Shown piece by piece: positions 7,738 to 15,299 of a stretch of 31,195 bases of DNA (position 1 is the stretch's first letter; every line of letters begins with the position of its first letter). The notes beneath the pieces were generated by a model. That model was not told the DNA's origin, made no database searches, and saw nothing but the letters and a program-made list of their open reading frames with translations. Both the position numbers and the translations under genes were made by a program. Source of the stretch: Pseudoramibacter faecis (lineage in GTDB: Bacteria > Bacillota > Clostridia > Eubacteriales > Eubacteriaceae); NCBI RefSeq assembly GCF_036289405.1, contig NZ_JAYFFI010000023.1, forward strand, positions 1-31,195. Reading direction: 5' to 3'.

Positions 7738-8250
7738 TTATTCGGCAAAGAGCACACGCAGATAATCCTTCATATAAGCCGGCAGATCCGGCGGACGCCT
7801 GGCGGAAATAATATTGCCGTCCACCACGGAAGGCGTATTCACCCAGGTCGCGCCGGCATTGGTCATATCGTCTTTAATGCCCGGCGTGCTGGTGACGGTT
7901 TTGCCTTCGAGAATCCCCGCGGAAATGAGCACCCATCCGGCGTGGCAGATTTCACCGACGGGCTTGCCCGCGGCAAAGACCACCCGCACCATCTCGAGCA
8001 CTTCTGGAAAACGGCGCAGCTTGTCCGGCGCCCAGCCGCCCGGCACCAAAATGCCGTCGTAATCCGTCGGATCCACTTCGTCAAAGCTTAGATCCGAGGT
8101 GAAGGGCACCCCGTATTTGCCGTGATATTCGCGGTTTTTTTCTTCGCCGACCACATCCACGAAACAACCGGCCTCCCGCAGCCGCAGCACCGGATAAGAC
8201 AATTCCAGATCTTCAAAATCTTCTGCAATTAACGCGATAATTTTTTTCAT
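7738..8250 (-). CDS. DJ-1/PfpI family protein
   Basis: 170 residues with the DJ-1/PfpI fold: E13 in AEDFEDLE and the nucleophile elbow EICHAGW (C102, H103), plus GILVPGGWAPDKLRR. Members act as intracellular cysteine peptidases, deglycases or stress chaperones; the E-C-H arrangement matches the PfpI/YhbO branch. The start ATG follows GGAGAG and lies 11 bases after the pyrD stop, so it is translated from the pyr mRNA. The function in that setting is unknown, possibly protection or repair (inference). No damage seen. Confidence 0.9.
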   Translation of the reverse strand: MKKIIALIAEDFEDLELSYPVLRLREAGCFVDVVGEEKNREYHGKYGVPFTSDLSFDEVDPTDYDGILVPGGWAPDKLRRFPEVLEMVRVVFAAGKPVGEICHAGWVLISAGILEGKTVTSTPGIKDDMTNAGATWVNTPSVVDGNIISARRPPDLPAYMKDYLRVLFAE

Positions 8251-8261
8251 GGTTCTCTCCG

Positions 8262-9173
8262 TTATCGATTTAAGATGCCGCGGACCTCCGCGATATTATC
8301 GAGCCCTTCGGCCTCGCAATACGCTTCCAGCCCGTCGACGATGTCTACTGCCGTGGTGGGCGTCACGAAGTTCATCGTGCCCACCTGCACACAAGTCGCC
8401 CCGACCATGATGAATTCCAGCGCGTCGCGCCAGTCGGCGATGCCGCCCATGGCCATCACCGGAATGCGCACCGCGTTCACCACCTGATGGGTCATGCGCA
8501 GGGCGATGGGCTTGACCGCCGGCCCCGACAGCCCGGCATAAATATTATCGAAGACGATTTTTCTCGCATCGATGTCCACCGCCATGGCCTGAATCGTATT
8601 GATCAGGCTGAGCCCCGCGGCGCCGGCGGCTTCGCAGGCCCGGGCCACGGTGACGATATCCGAGGCGTTGGGCGTGAGCTTGACCATGATCGGATGGGCG
8701 CTCGCCGCCACCACTTTCTCGGTGATGCGCCCGGCCTGATCCGGATCCATGCCAAAGACCATCCCCCCGCATTTCACGTTGGGACAGGAAATATTGAGCT
8801 CAATCAGCGCCACCGGCAAGCCGTTGAGCTTTTCGATGACGGCGAGGTAACTCTCTTCATCTGAGCCGCCGACGTTAACCACCGTCACCGTGTCCAGCAT
8901 CGAAAGATGGGGCCATTCGTTTTCAATGAAGGCATCTATCCCGGGATTTTCCAGCCCGATGGAGTTGATGATGCCGGCCGGTGTCTCCCAGATGCGGGTG
9001 CCGGTGTTGCCCGGTTTGGGCGCGATAGTCAGTCCTTTGGTGCACAGCCCGCCGAGGCGCCCAAGATCGTAAACCTGCTCAAATTCCCGGCCGAAGCCAA
9101 AGGTGCCGGAGGCCGGCACCACCGGATTTTTGAAGGTGATGCCGGCAAAATTGGTCGTTAATCGCGCGCTCAT
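8262..9173 (-). CDS. pyrD: Dihydroorotate dehydrogenase class 1B, catalytic subunit
   Basis: Oxidises dihydroorotate to orotate; FMN enzyme working with PyrK to pass electrons to NAD+, cytoplasmic. 303 residues, normal length. Seen: PVVPASGTFGFG near the N-terminus, NSIGLENPG, and NISCPNVKCGG with catalytic C130, as expected for class 1B (class 2 has Ser). The C-terminal GGIADWRDALEFIMVGAT is the FMN phosphate region. The start overlaps the pyrK stop by four bases, which implies translational coupling and matches their joint function. Confidence 0.96.
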   Translation of the reverse strand: MSARLTTNFAGITFKNPVVPASGTFGFGREFEQVYDLGRLGGLCTKGLTIAPKPGNTGTRIWETPAGIINSIGLENPGIDAFIENEWPHLSMLDTVTVVNVGGSDEESYLAVIEKLNGLPVALIELNISCPNVKCGGMVFGMDPDQAGRITEKVVAASAHPIMVKLTPNASDIVTVARACEAAGAAGLSLINTIQAMAVDIDARKIVFDNIYAGLSGPAVKPIALRMTHQVVNAVRIPVMAMGGIADWRDALEFIMVGATCVQVGTMNFVTPTTAVDIVDGLEAYCEAEGLDNIAEVRGILNR

Positions 9174-9880
9174 GCCATGCCCTCCCAGATAATTTCGCTG
9201 CGTTCAAACACCGGTCCGTCATGGCAAACCTTGCGATTGCCCGAGGCGGTCGAAATGCTGCAGCCCAAACAAACGCCCATGCCGCAGGCCATCCGTTCTT
9301 CCAGGGAGAGGTGCACCGGGAATTTTTCCGGCACCACCCCGCAAAGCGCGCGCATCATCACATTTGGGCCGCAGGCGATCGCGGTTTCTCCCCGCTTGAT
9401 CGTCACATTGTCGGTAATGATCCCCCCAATATTCACCACGACCTCGTCGGCCACCGCGTCGAAAGCTTCTACCCGGTAGGACTCACGGGAATAGCCCAGA
9501 TAAACCCGGGCCTTTTTGCGCTTATGGGCCGCCTTAAACAGCCGAACGGCGTAGAGCAGCGGCGCGATGCCGATGCCGCCGCCCACCGCCACGAGATTCC
9601 CGCCGATTTGCGGAAAGCCATTGCCAAAAGGACCTTCCAGCGTGATGGAAGCCATCGGGTCCAGCTGGCTCAAAATCTGGGTGCCGCGCCCCTTCACCTG
9701 ATAGAGAAAGGTCACGACGCCATCGGCATAATCGTGGACCGAGATCGGGCGGGACAGCAGCGGATCCCGATCCCAGGCCCGCACCATGAAAAACTGCCCC
9801 GGAAGAATCGTCCCCTCCCAAGCCACCTCCATCAGATAGATCCCCTCCGCCACGGCGTAATTGCTTTTGATCACAGCCAT
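9170..9880 (-). CDS. pyrK: Dihydroorotate dehydrogenase electron-transfer subunit
   Basis: FAD and [2Fe-2S] subunit that carries electrons from PyrD to NAD+. 236 residues. Ferredoxin-reductase fold with flavin-binding RPISVHDY, NAD-binding VGGGIGIAPLL (99-109), and four cluster cysteines C199, C204, C207 and C219 (CGMGVCLGC...C). It overlaps pyrF upstream by 10 bases and pyrD downstream by 4. Confidence 0.96.
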   Translation of the reverse strand: MAVIKSNYAVAEGIYLMEVAWEGTILPGQFFMVRAWDRDPLLSRPISVHDYADGVVTFLYQVKGRGTQILSQLDPMASITLEGPFGNGFPQIGGNLVAVGGGIGIAPLLYAVRLFKAAHKRKKARVYLGYSRESYRVEAFDAVADEVVVNIGGIITDNVTIKRGETAIACGPNVMMRALCGVVPEKFPVHLSLEERMACGMGVCLGCSISTASGNRKVCHDGPVFERSEIIWEGMA

Positions 9881-10725
9881 TGCAGGATATCCTCCTTCAT
9901 CGCGGCGGTCTTCCCGCGGATGTAGTCCACAAAATCCTCGCCCTCGGTTTTCCCCTGATGCCCGCAGATGATCCCCCGGGATGAGTTGATCACCGCGCAG
10001 CGGGAGCGCCTGAAGATGTTTGCGATGTCCTGGCCGGTGCCGCCCTGGACGCCGTAACCCGGCACCAAGAAAAACGTGGACGGGCAGCGCTTTTGCAGCG
10101 CTTCGAAGGCTTCGGGATAGGTCAGGCCCACCACGGCCCCCACCGCCGAATAGCCGGATGCACCGACGGTGCTCTGGCCCCAGGCGGCGATGGCATCGGC
10201 CACGCGCTCATAAAGCAGATCGCCGCCAGCCATGGGCTGCTCCTGGAAATCTCTGGCCGAAGGGTTGGAGGTATGCAGCAGCACGAAGAGCCCCTTGTCC
10301 TTTTCTTTTAAATACGGGTAATAGGGCGCGACCGCGTCCTCGCCCATATAGGCGTTGACCGTCAGGATATCCACTTCGAAATCGCCGGTGAAATGCCCGA
10401 CCGCGTATTGCTCCGCGGTGGATGAAATATCCCCGCGCTTGCAGTCCCCGATGACGATCTCGCCCTGATCCCGCACGTATTTCACCGTGTCGGCGTAGGC
10501 GCGCATCCCGTCGAGGCCCAGCGCCTCATAACAGGCCACCTGCACCTTATAGCAGCCGGCGAGATCCGCCGTCGCGTCGATCACTCGGCGGTTAAACTCG
10601 GCGATTTTTTCGCCCATGCTCCAGTCCTTAGCCGCCAAGCAGCCCGGCAGAAAGTCCGGCTTGGTGTCCAGGCCGACACAGATGGGGCTGACCTTCGCGG
10701 CCTCATACAAACGATCCATGATCAT
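9871..10725 (-). CDS. pyrF: Orotidine 5'-phosphate decarboxylase (type 2)
   Basis: Decarboxylates OMP to UMP, the last step of UMP synthesis. 284 residues, the longer type 2 form (type 1 is about 230). Active-site motif IGDCKRGDISSTAEQYA with D94, K96 and D99; N-terminal VSPICVGLDTKP is typical. ATG at 10725 is favoured because GGGAGG lies upstream; a second ATG two codons later (10719) is possible. The 5' end overlaps pyrC by 23 bases. Confidence 0.95.
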   Translation of the reverse strand: MIMDRLYEAAKVSPICVGLDTKPDFLPGCLAAKDWSMGEKIAEFNRRVIDATADLAGCYKVQVACYEALGLDGMRAYADTVKYVRDQGEIVIGDCKRGDISSTAEQYAVGHFTGDFEVDILTVNAYMGEDAVAPYYPYLKEKDKGLFVLLHTSNPSARDFQEQPMAGGDLLYERVADAIAAWGQSTVGASGYSAVGAVVGLTYPEAFEALQKRCPSTFFLVPGYGVQGGTGQDIANIFRRSRCAVINSSRGIICGHQGKTEGEDFVDYIRGKTAAMKEDILQWL

Positions 10726-11875
10726 AAACGACGCGACCTCCCTTCATGGTCAGAAGCACCTTGCCCCGCAGCCACTTGCTATCGAAGGGGGTGTTGTGCG
10801 ATTTGGAAACAAACTTTCTGCTATCGACCTGCCATTCGGCGTCGGGATTGACAATCACCAAGTCCGCCGGGTATTTATCCGCGATGCGCCCGGCCTTTAA
10901 GCCCAGCCGCTTCGCCGGGCCCGCGCTAAGCATCCGGGAAAGGCCAGGCAACGCCATCCCCGCCGCGGACAGCGCGGTGTGATACATGGCAAAGCCGGTC
11001 TCGAAATTGTTGATGCCCGGCGCCCCGGCCAATTTATCAGCGTCGGTGTGGGGCGCGTGATCCGTCCCGCAGATATCAATGTCGCCAGCCACCGCTCCCT
11101 TGAGCAGCGCCTTGCGGTCCGCCCAGCTGCGAAACGGCGGGTGCACCTTGTAGCTCATGCCCGAGGCGTACAGATGGTGGGGCGTCGCCTCGCAGGTGAT
11201 GTCGAGCCCGCGCTGCTTGGCCGCGATAATGGCGTCGAGGGTGTCTTTTTTGCTGATGTGACAGATGTGCAGATGGGCGCCGGGCGTTTTTTCCAAAAGT
11301 GCGATATCCCGCACCACGGTTTCTGTTTCCGGCTCGTTGTGGGTGGCCAGCACGAAGTCGTATTTCGCCGAGGCTTCAAGCGCCGCCCGCATGGTATCGG
11401 CGTTGTCGATATTATGGCCGTCGTTGGAGAAGATCGGTGTCAGGGCCCGCAGAGCTTCAAAGTCCACCAGACCCGCGTCGGAAAAGTCCCGGGTCACCGC
11501 CGCCACCTGGATCAGCGTTGCCAGGCCCAGGGCCTGGGCCCGTTCGAGATTTTTGGCAAGCCGCGCGGGATCATCCATCACCGGCTTGGTGTTGGCCATG
11601 GCGCAAACAGTGGTGAAACCGCCTTTGACGGCCGCGTGAAGCCCCGTGTCAAGATCTTCCTTCTGGGTCAGGCCGGGATCGCGCAAATGGCAGTGCAGAT
11701 CGATAAAGCCTGGCATCAGCACCTTGCCCCGGCCGTCGATCTTCCGGTCGTATTCGGCCTGCACCCGCCCCCTGGCTTTATACACCTTGCGGATCAGGCC
11801 GTCTTCGGTCATCACCTTGCCCGGCCGGCTGCCGGTGCTGTCGACTAAGGTGACGTTTACTATCAGCGTTCTCAT
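10703..11875 (-). CDS. pyrC: Dihydroorotase (type I)
   Basis: Zinc amidohydrolase that cyclises carbamoyl aspartate to dihydroorotate. About 390 residues from ATG 11875; the frame is open 156 bases further upstream, but that part overlaps pyrI and lacks family sequence, while MRTLIVNVTLVDS is the normal N-terminus. Metal and substrate residues by motif: HCHLRDPG (H61, H63), SNDG (D152), ATHNE (H179), ATPHHL, and GTDHAPH (D272). A little shorter than the Bacillus enzyme. The AAAGGA ribosome binding site lies in the 26-base gap after pyrI. The terminal region RKFVSKSHNTPFDSKWLRGKV is typical. Confidence 0.95.
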   Translation of the reverse strand: MRTLIVNVTLVDSTGSRPGKVMTEDGLIRKVYKARGRVQAEYDRKIDGRGKVLMPGFIDLHCHLRDPGLTQKEDLDTGLHAAVKGGFTTVCAMANTKPVMDDPARLAKNLERAQALGLATLIQVAAVTRDFSDAGLVDFEALRALTPIFSNDGHNIDNADTMRAALEASAKYDFVLATHNEPETETVVRDIALLEKTPGAHLHICHISKKDTLDAIIAAKQRGLDITCEATPHHLYASGMSYKVHPPFRSWADRKALLKGAVAGDIDICGTDHAPHTDADKLAGAPGINNFETGFAMYHTALSAAGMALPGLSRMLSAGPAKRLGLKAGRIADKYPADLVIVNPDAEWQVDSRKFVSKSHNTPFDSKWLRGKVLLTMKGGRVVYDHGSFV

Positions 11876-11901
11876 CTTGCGTAGCTTTCCTTTCGTGGTG
11901 C

Positions 11902-12333
11902 TCACTCCGGCTTGAACCGGGTGTAGGCGTCGCAGTATTCGCAGCGGTAAATCTTTTTCTCTTCGTCCACCAGATAAAAATGCACCGCGTCCACCTTTTC
12001 GTAATTGGTGATGCAGCGGGGATTTTTGCACTGCATGATGCCCGTCACCTCCCGGGGCAGGGTCAGGCTCTGCTTGGCCACCACCTGGCCATCCCGCACA
12101 AAGTTAACGGTGACATAGGGATCAATCAGGCCGAGTACATCCATGTTGAGCTCGAAATCCGTCTCAATTTTGATCATGTCCTTCACGCCCATTTTCTTGC
12201 TGGGGATATGGGTGAGCAGCACCACCGGATCCGAAAGCGCATCCAGATGCAGCGCTTTATAAATGTGGAAGCCGTGGCCGGCCTCCACGTGGTCGATCAC
12301 AATGCCTTTCTTAATCTGCGATACGTTAATCAT
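11902..12333 (-). CDS. pyrI: Aspartate carbamoyltransferase regulatory subunit
   Basis: Allosteric subunit that binds nucleotides and zinc and holds PyrB trimers in the holoenzyme. 143 residues. The zinc site is intact: C102 and C107 (CKNPRC), C131 and C134 (CEYC). The N-terminal MINVSQIKKGIVIDHV is the allosteric domain. Its start overlaps the pyrB stop (ATGA). Its presence implies nucleotide feedback on the first committed step. A Bacillus-type stand-alone PyrB has no such partner. Confidence 0.96.
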   Translation of the reverse strand: MINVSQIKKGIVIDHVEAGHGFHIYKALHLDALSDPVVLLTHIPSKKMGVKDMIKIETDFELNMDVLGLIDPYVTVNFVRDGQVVAKQSLTLPREVTGIMQCKNPRCITNYEKVDAVHFYLVDEEKKIYRCEYCDAYTRFKPE

Positions 12334-13262
12334 TCGGCCGCCCCCAATAATTTGGCAATCAGCGCCATGCGCACATACATACCGAACTTCGCCTGCTTGA
12401 AATACACCGCCCGGGGATCGGCGTCCACCTCCCGGGCAATTTCGTTCACCCGGGGCAGCGGGTGCATCACGATCATGTCCTCCCGGGCGCGGCGCATTTT
12501 GCGCTTGTCCAGCACGTACACATCCTTCAGGCGCAGGTATTCTTCTTCGTTGACAAAGCGTTCCCGCTGGACCCGGCTCATATAGAGAATATCCACCTGG
12601 CCGATGGCGTCGTCGAGGCTGTCGGTCTCCGCGTAGGAGCCGGCCGGCAGCATGGAGAGGAAAAATTCCGGCATGCGCAGCTCCCTGGGCGAAATAAAGA
12701 TGAAGCGGTTGCCCGAATAGCGGTTGAGGGTTTTGACCAGCGAGTGGATCGTCCGGCCGAAGAGCAAATCCCCGCAGACGCCGATAGTCTTGCCCGAGCA
12801 GCTGCCGAGCAGGTGGCGGATGGTGAGCAGATCGGTGAGGGTTTGGGTCGGGTGCTCATGACCGCCGTCCCCGGCGTTAATCACCGGCAGTTCCGGCACC
12901 GACTGGGCAAAGAGCTTGGCCGTGCCCTCTTTGGGGTGGCGGATCACGGCGATATCGGCGTAGCCATTCACAATCTGTGCCGTGTCCATCAACGTTTCAC
13001 CCTTGGACACCGAGGAGTTGTTTGGGTTGTCGAAGCCGAATACCCGGCCGCCCAGCCGCAGCATCGCCGACTCAAAGCTGAAGCGCGTCCGGGTCGACGG
13101 CTCATAAAAAAGACTGGCCAACAATTTCCCCTTGCAAAGGTCCACATAGGCGTCTTGATTTGCAATGATACGGTCAGCCAGTTCGAATACGGATTCCAAT
13201 TCTTCGATTGTAAAGTCACCGGGTTCAATGAGTTGTCTGCCCTTTAAAAGTCCTTCCGACAT
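12330..13262 (-). CDS. pyrB: Aspartate carbamoyltransferase catalytic subunit
   Basis: Forms carbamoyl aspartate from carbamoyl phosphate and aspartate. 310 residues from ATG 13262, chosen because AAGGAGG sits 6 bases upstream; the frame extends 51 bases further, but that part is untypical and lies in the leader. Carbamoyl-phosphate motif STRTR (56-60), SKGET (86-90), HEHPTQ (135-140) and HPLPRVNE near the C-terminus are all intact. First gene of the pyr operon. Confidence 0.96.
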   Translation of the reverse strand: MSEGLLKGRQLIEPGDFTIEELESVFELADRIIANQDAYVDLCKGKLLASLFYEPSTRTRFSFESAMLRLGGRVFGFDNPNNSSVSKGETLMDTAQIVNGYADIAVIRHPKEGTAKLFAQSVPELPVINAGDGGHEHPTQTLTDLLTIRHLLGSCSGKTIGVCGDLLFGRTIHSLVKTLNRYSGNRFIFISPRELRMPEFFLSMLPAGSYAETDSLDDAIGQVDILYMSRVQRERFVNEEEYLRLKDVYVLDKRKMRRAREDMIVMHPLPRVNEIAREVDADPRAVYFKQAKFGMYVRMALIAKLLGAAE

Positions 13263-13335
13263 GTCAGCCTCCTTCGTCCTCATCCGCCGCGCCGCAAAAC
13301 GCTGCGCCGCCATTTGTTCGCAATGCGTCGATTTT

Positions 13336-13364
13336 ATTTTAGGTCATTCTCCCCGCGAAGTCAA
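13336..13364 (-). promoter_or_regulatory. Promoter of the pyr operon
   Basis: On the minus strand -35 TTGACT (13364-13359), 17-base spacer, -10 TAAAAT (13341-13336). The leader to pyrB is only about 65 bases, too short for a Bacillus-type PyrR attenuator, and has no T-run hairpin. Control would have to act at initiation or through PyrI feedback (inference). Confidence 0.75.
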
Positions 13365-13497
13365 CTTCATTGCCCGCCCGTTTAAACTTTTTCTCGCCAG
13401 CTTCGGCAGGGCGACCGGCCGACGCGTGCCCGCCGCTGCTTTCCCAGTCTATGTGATCAAAGCGGACGTTGACGTTGCGGCCTCTCTGTGCTGTATT

Positions 13498-13527
13498 GAT
13501 AATGTTATTATCGGTAATAAAATTATC
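13498..13527. promoter_or_regulatory. GATAAT/ATTATC dyad (Fur-like operator) ahead of the transport island
   Basis: GATAAT (13498-13503), GTT, ATTATC (13507-13512) form a perfect 6-bp dyad; another ATTATC follows at 13522-13527, 15 bases on. GATAAT also fits a -10 box with TTGCGG 17 bases upstream (13475-13480). The hexamers are those of Fur-type boxes, though the 3-base gap is not canonical. Iron control of the island is a guess. Confidence 0.4.
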
Positions 13528-13563
13528 GTTCCGGGAAAGAGGCTAAGACGATGTCGGTTAGAG

Positions 13564-14217
13564 ATGCTTCGCTCGATCTCCCCGTGTGGAAAATCGACGC
13601 TGGCGAATCTCCCGGCAAGATTTTGGGATGTGAAGTCCGGGGAGGTGCTTCTCAGAGGCAAGGACATCCGAACCATCCCTCTTTCAGAACTGATGGACAA
13701 TATCAGCATGGTATTCCAGCGCGTTTATCTGTTCAACGATACGGTTTACAACAATATCAGTATGGGACGTCCCGACGCAACCAAGGAGGACGTGATCAGC
13801 GCTGCCAAAAAGGCATGCTGCTATGATTTCATCCTGCGTCTTCCGGAGGGCTTTGACACGGTGGTCGGCGAAGGCGGCGAGAGCCTTTCAGGTGGCGAAA
13901 AGCAGCGCATCTCTATTGCCAGATGTATCCTGAAGGATGCTCCCATCGTCATTCTTGATGAAGCTACGGCAAGTGTTGATGCGGACAATGAAAAATATAT
14001 CCAGGAAGCAATCAGCGAACTTTGCAGCGGAAAGACACTTCTGATTATCGCGCACCGGCTCAATACCATTCAGAATGCCAATCAAATCGTCGTCTTAAGC
14101 GACGGCAGAATCGAGGCTGTCGGAACAAATGATGAGCTTCTCAAGACGCAGGGCTCCTATCGCAGTTTTATTCTGGGCAGGCAGAGAGCTTCGACATGGA
14201 GAATGGCAACAGAATAG
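13564..14217 (+). pseudogene. ABC exporter ATPase domain, 5'-truncated remnant
   Basis: Corresponds to the C-terminal nucleotide-binding domain of a fused permease-ATPase exporter (normally about 580 residues); the whole transmembrane part is missing. Seen: Q-loop ISMVFQRVYLFND, signature LSGGEKQRISIARC, Walker B IVILDEATASVD, and H-loop LLIIAHRLNT. The P-loop is damaged: SPCGKSTLAN stands where a GxSGSGKST motif is expected, so the truncation point cuts into Walker A. AT-richer than the pyr genes. It ends 13 bases before the S-component gene, which suggests the two were one operon. The exporter type (siderophore-type YbtPQ/IrtAB-like) is suggested by the neighbours only. Confidence 0.8.
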
Positions 14218-14230
14218 GAGGGAACCAGCC

Positions 14231-14836
14231 ATGAACACCGGCACAAATCATTCCGGAAAGCTGACCGGCAAGGATCTGATCAATATCGGGATTTTTACAG
14301 CCGTTTTTCTTGCCGTTACAATTCTTGTGTCCTGTACCTTAGGCTTAATTCCGCTCGGATACCTGGCGCTTAGCATGGTTGTTCCGATCATTGGCGGCAT
14401 CCCGATGATGTTATTCTACGCAAAGATCAAAAAATTCGGTATGCTTCTGATTTTTGAAATCATATTCGGATTGGTCATGATCTTCACCGGCATGGGGTTT
14501 TATCTGCTCATCTGGGGTATTGTTACAGGATTGATCGCCGAGCTGATCATGAAGGCAGGAAAATACAGCAATGCGAACCTGTGCGTACTCTCCTACGCCG
14601 TGCTGAGCATTTCGGTATCGGGAAATTACGTAAATCAGCTTACAGCCAGCAGCGAATGGGTAGCGGAGCGGATGGCAACTTACGGAGAAGCATATATGAA
14701 CGCCACACAGGGGTATTTGCGCATTTGGTGGGTATATCCGCTCTTTGTTGCGTTTTGCTTTGCAGGCGGACTCATAGGTGGATTCCTTGGGAAAGCGATT
14801 TTTAAGAAGCACTTCAAGAGAAGCGGTCTTATATGA
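14231..14836 (+). CDS. ECF transporter S component, MptD/Trep_Strep family
   Basis: Substrate-binding membrane subunit of an energy-coupling-factor importer; the substrate of this family is unknown. 201 residues with about five or six hydrophobic segments (for example ISIGIFTAVFLAV-like helix 1 near residues 15-40 and the C-terminal LFVAFCFAGGLIGGFLGKAI). Start ATG has AGGAGG upstream. This is the only gene of the island with no visible lesion. Its partners EcfT and EcfA next door are broken, so it could work only with an ECF module encoded elsewhere, or is on the way to loss. Confidence 0.82.
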   Translation: MNTGTNHSGKLTGKDLINIGIFTAVFLAVTILVSCTLGLIPLGYLALSMVVPIIGGIPMMLFYAKIKKFGMLLIFEIIFGLVMIFTGMGFYLLIWGIVTGLIAELIMKAGKYSNANLCVLSYAVLSISVSGNYVNQLTASSEWVAERMATYGEAYMNATQGYLRIWWVYPLFVAFCFAGGLIGGFLGKAIFKKHFKRSGLI

Positions 14837-14841
14837 TTGTG

Positions 14842-15299
14842 ATGCGATACGGTGAACATGGCAAATATGAGACGGCAATAAAACTTGATCAAAGAACAAA
14901 TGTGTGTTTCTGTAACTCTGATTACAGGGAGTTCTGTGGGCGTTTTACGGTACCTCAATTATATCCCGGCGCTGGCGCCGTTCCTGTTTCTGGTCTCGTT
15001 GAAAAAGTTTAGAAAGGCACTGCTGTATCTTGCCGTATATGTGGTATGCGAGGCGGGCACGGCCACCTTAGTGCCTTATCTTCCGGATGCGGTCAATATT
15101 CTGTTTACCGGTGTGATTGCTTTTTCCACCAGGCTGATACCAGGAACAATGATGGGGTGGTTTCTATTTTCCACGACAACCGTCAGTGAATTCATTGCAG
15201 CAATGGAAAAAAATGCATGTCACCAAAAAGATATCCGTGCCAATCTCTGTCATATTCCGGCTTCTTCCGACAGATTTCTGTGTCCGTATTACAGAGGTG
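14842..15299 (+). pseudogene. EcfT-like transmembrane subunit, two frameshifts and C-terminal loss
   Basis: Remnant of the ECF transmembrane coupling protein (normally about 240 residues). The N-terminal family pattern TAIKLDQRTN is in one frame from ATG 14842; the following membrane segments (GSSVGVLRYLNYIPALAPFL to FSTTTVSEFIAAMEK) are in the next frame; after an A7 tract at 15207-15213 a third frame carries MHVTKKISVPISVIFRLLPT. The sequence then breaks off at the start of the ATPase gene, so roughly 90 C-terminal residues, including the Arg-containing coupling helices, are gone. Not functional as written. Confidence 0.75.

Noticed and set aside
11876..12031. 52-residue N-terminal extension of PyrC
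   Set aside because: Overlaps pyrI out of frame and lacks dihydroorotase sequence.
13263..13313. 17-residue N-terminal extension of PyrB
   Set aside because: The AAGGAGG site and family N-terminus both point to ATG 13262.
13263..13335. PyrR-type attenuator in the pyr leader
   Set aside because: Leader is only about 65 bases with no terminator/antiterminator pair and no PyrR gene nearby.
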